From contig JAIXYK010000040.1 of assembly GCA_027490225.1 (NCBI GenBank), positions 1 through 64,000 of the forward strand: a stretch of 64,000 nucleotides of DNA, given 5' to 3'. The DNA comes from Bacteroidota bacterium (GTDB lineage Bacteria; Bacteroidota; Bacteroidia; M30B66). Within the stretch, counting starts at the first letter, position 1; every line of letters begins with the position of its first letter. The notes beneath the pieces were generated by a model that was not told the DNA's origin, searched no databases, and was given only the letters and a program-made list of their open reading frames with translations. Shown one piece after another: positions 62,292-64,000 of this stretch. A program made the position numbers and the translations under genes.

Positions 62292-63854
62292 ATGTTCAAA
62301 TCAATTTTAAAGAATAGTTTTTTTAAAGAATACAATCTTTTACAAACCACATCATTATTATATATTTCAATACCTACCATAATTTTTCTAATTGGTTGGC
62401 TTAAACCAATTTATTCTATTCCATTAGTACTACTTATAATTTTAGGATTGTACTTTTCAATAAAATCTGCCTGGAACTTTTCTTTTATATCTCCATCTGA
62501 ATCAATACATAAAGAAAAACCTAAACTTATTAATAATCCTTTATTTTTTCATCTATTTGCATTAATATTAGTAGTTATATCTGTTTTGTATTCTGGAGTT
62601 GGTGGCTTTGCAATACAAGATGCAGACTATATGAAGCACAATGGTTTCTTTTTAGACCTTACAAAATATTCCTGGCCTCTTGCTTATGAGAATACTGGTG
62701 TTGATGATGCACCCAGAATTTTGAATACTTATTTAGCTTATTATTTACCATCCGCATTATTAGGAAAGCTTTTTGGGTTTTCGTTTGCATATTTTTTCTC
62801 ATTTATTTGGGTATGCTTAGGTTTATACTTAACATTGATTTGGGTAAGTCAGTTTGTAAGTAAAAAATCAATATTTTACTTGCTGATTTTTATGTTTTTT
62901 GGTGAATTAGCCTACTTTGGCTGGTTAAAGTATTTTCCAAATATTTCAATGTATGGTAAGAATATCAATTATGCCAATTGGATGTTTTTTTATTCAATGA
63001 AATCAGAATTTTTAAAAGGAGTGTTTTGGATTTTAGGTTCTAACCATACATTTTTATCAAATGGTCCTCACCATATGTTTCCATCTTGGATTTGTATTTT
63101 AATGGTTTTTCATGATGCAGTTATTAGAAAAAATATAAATCGAATTGGTTTTATTTTTTCTTTTGTACCATTTGTTTCCGCATTTATGGCAATAGGTCTA
63201 GCACCTTTTGTATTATTAGCTGCCATTCAAAACAAATTTAAAAACACATTTACATTTCAAAATATAATTATAGCTCCTTTACTAATCATTATTGCTGGAT
63301 TATTTTTAACATCTAACAATGTTCAATTTGAAAGAGGATGGATTTGGAATTTTGTAAACATAAGAGACGCAATCAAGTATTTATTTATATTTTTTCTTTT
63401 GGGTTTTGGTTTATACTTTTTAATTATGCCCAAAAAGAAAACAAATTTTCATGACGGAGCTATGCTACCATGGTTATATAGTGCTGTTGGCTGCATAGTA
63501 TTTTTTTCTTTTTACAGAATAGGTTTATATATGGACTTCCCTTTAAAAGCCTATAATCCTTCATGGATAATATTTCAGGTTTGTGTTATTTCCAGTATAA
63601 GTTATTCAAAAACACGTTTAGAATATGTGCGTAGCAGCTTTGTAATTTTATTGTTAATTATAGCAAGTTTTGGTGCGTTAAGTAATTTTAAATATGCATC
63701 AGATAATAAATTGTCTATGCACAGGGTTAATGAGGAAAACACAATGCACATAAATAAAATTGGTCCTAAAGAACGTTCTGGTGCCTTATTCTCTGATGGG
63801 AATTCGTTTTTCTGGAAAGTATTAGCTAAAAAACCAACCTACACAAAAAACTAA
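62292..63854 (+). CDS. Polytopic membrane protein, possibly GT-C glycosyltransferase-like
   Basis: About a dozen hydrophobic segments and a first-loop acidic motif GFAIQDADYMKHNGFF; family not recognised. Confidence 0.55.
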   Translation: MFKSILKNSFFKEYNLLQTTSLLYISIPTIIFLIGWLKPIYSIPLVLLIILGLYFSIKSAWNFSFISPSESIHKEKPKLINNPLFFHLFALILVVISVLYSGVGGFAIQDADYMKHNGFFLDLTKYSWPLAYENTGVDDAPRILNTYLAYYLPSALLGKLFGFSFAYFFSFIWVCLGLYLTLIWVSQFVSKKSIFYLLIFMFFGELAYFGWLKYFPNISMYGKNINYANWMFFYSMKSEFLKGVFWILGSNHTFLSNGPHHMFPSWICILMVFHDAVIRKNINRIGFIFSFVPFVSAFMAIGLAPFVLLAAIQNKFKNTFTFQNIIIAPLLIIIAGLFLTSNNVQFERGWIWNFVNIRDAIKYLFIFFLLGFGLYFLIMPKKKTNFHDGAMLPWLYSAVGCIVFFSFYRIGLYMDFPLKAYNPSWIIFQVCVISSISYSKTRLEYVRSSFVILLLIIASFGALSNFKYASDNKLSMHRVNEENTMHINKIGPKERSGALFSDGNSFFWKVLAKKPTYTKN

Positions 63855-64000
63855 AATTCAGATTTTTATAAAAGAATTAGAGTTTAATGGTGAAATTTTT
63901 AATTCAATATTTTCTAAAGTTGTTATAACCAACTTCTCATTTTTTAATTATAAACATTTTTGATTTTTATTGAGTCATTTGTTATTTCAATGCCCATAAT

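Overview
The window looks like a chromosomal segment of a Bacteroidota bacterium: AT-rich, with T9SS type A/B sorting domains, no obvious Shine-Dalgarno sites and Bacteroidota-type promoter motifs. Most of it is housekeeping: PiT phosphate transporter, bioA/bioD/aroQ, xerD, tonB, rocD, RlmD-type methyltransferase, msrB, metY/metX/homoserine dehydrogenase, icd, a MoxR/DUF58/SpoIIM/RDD cluster, cdsA, ftsH, rsfS and birA. Accessory content is a 4841-aa repeat-rich surface protein with a downstream paralog of its C-terminal module, a neighbouring TPR-HTH regulator, a gliding-motility C-terminal (T9SS type B) protein and a secreted Kazal-domain protein. The most interesting signal is between 41350 and 41738, directly upstream of the metY-metX-hom operon. 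It holds two consecutive short reading frames very rich in Cys and Met codons (MFAPMILQTLLCCPCMMQKCNRAMICLN and ...MIAFKSININMMMCCCMPINRPEQLYHIA), each followed by an intrinsic terminator. I read this as a tandem ribosome-mediated Cys/Met attenuator. All calls come from reading the sequence and supplied translations; no database search was run.
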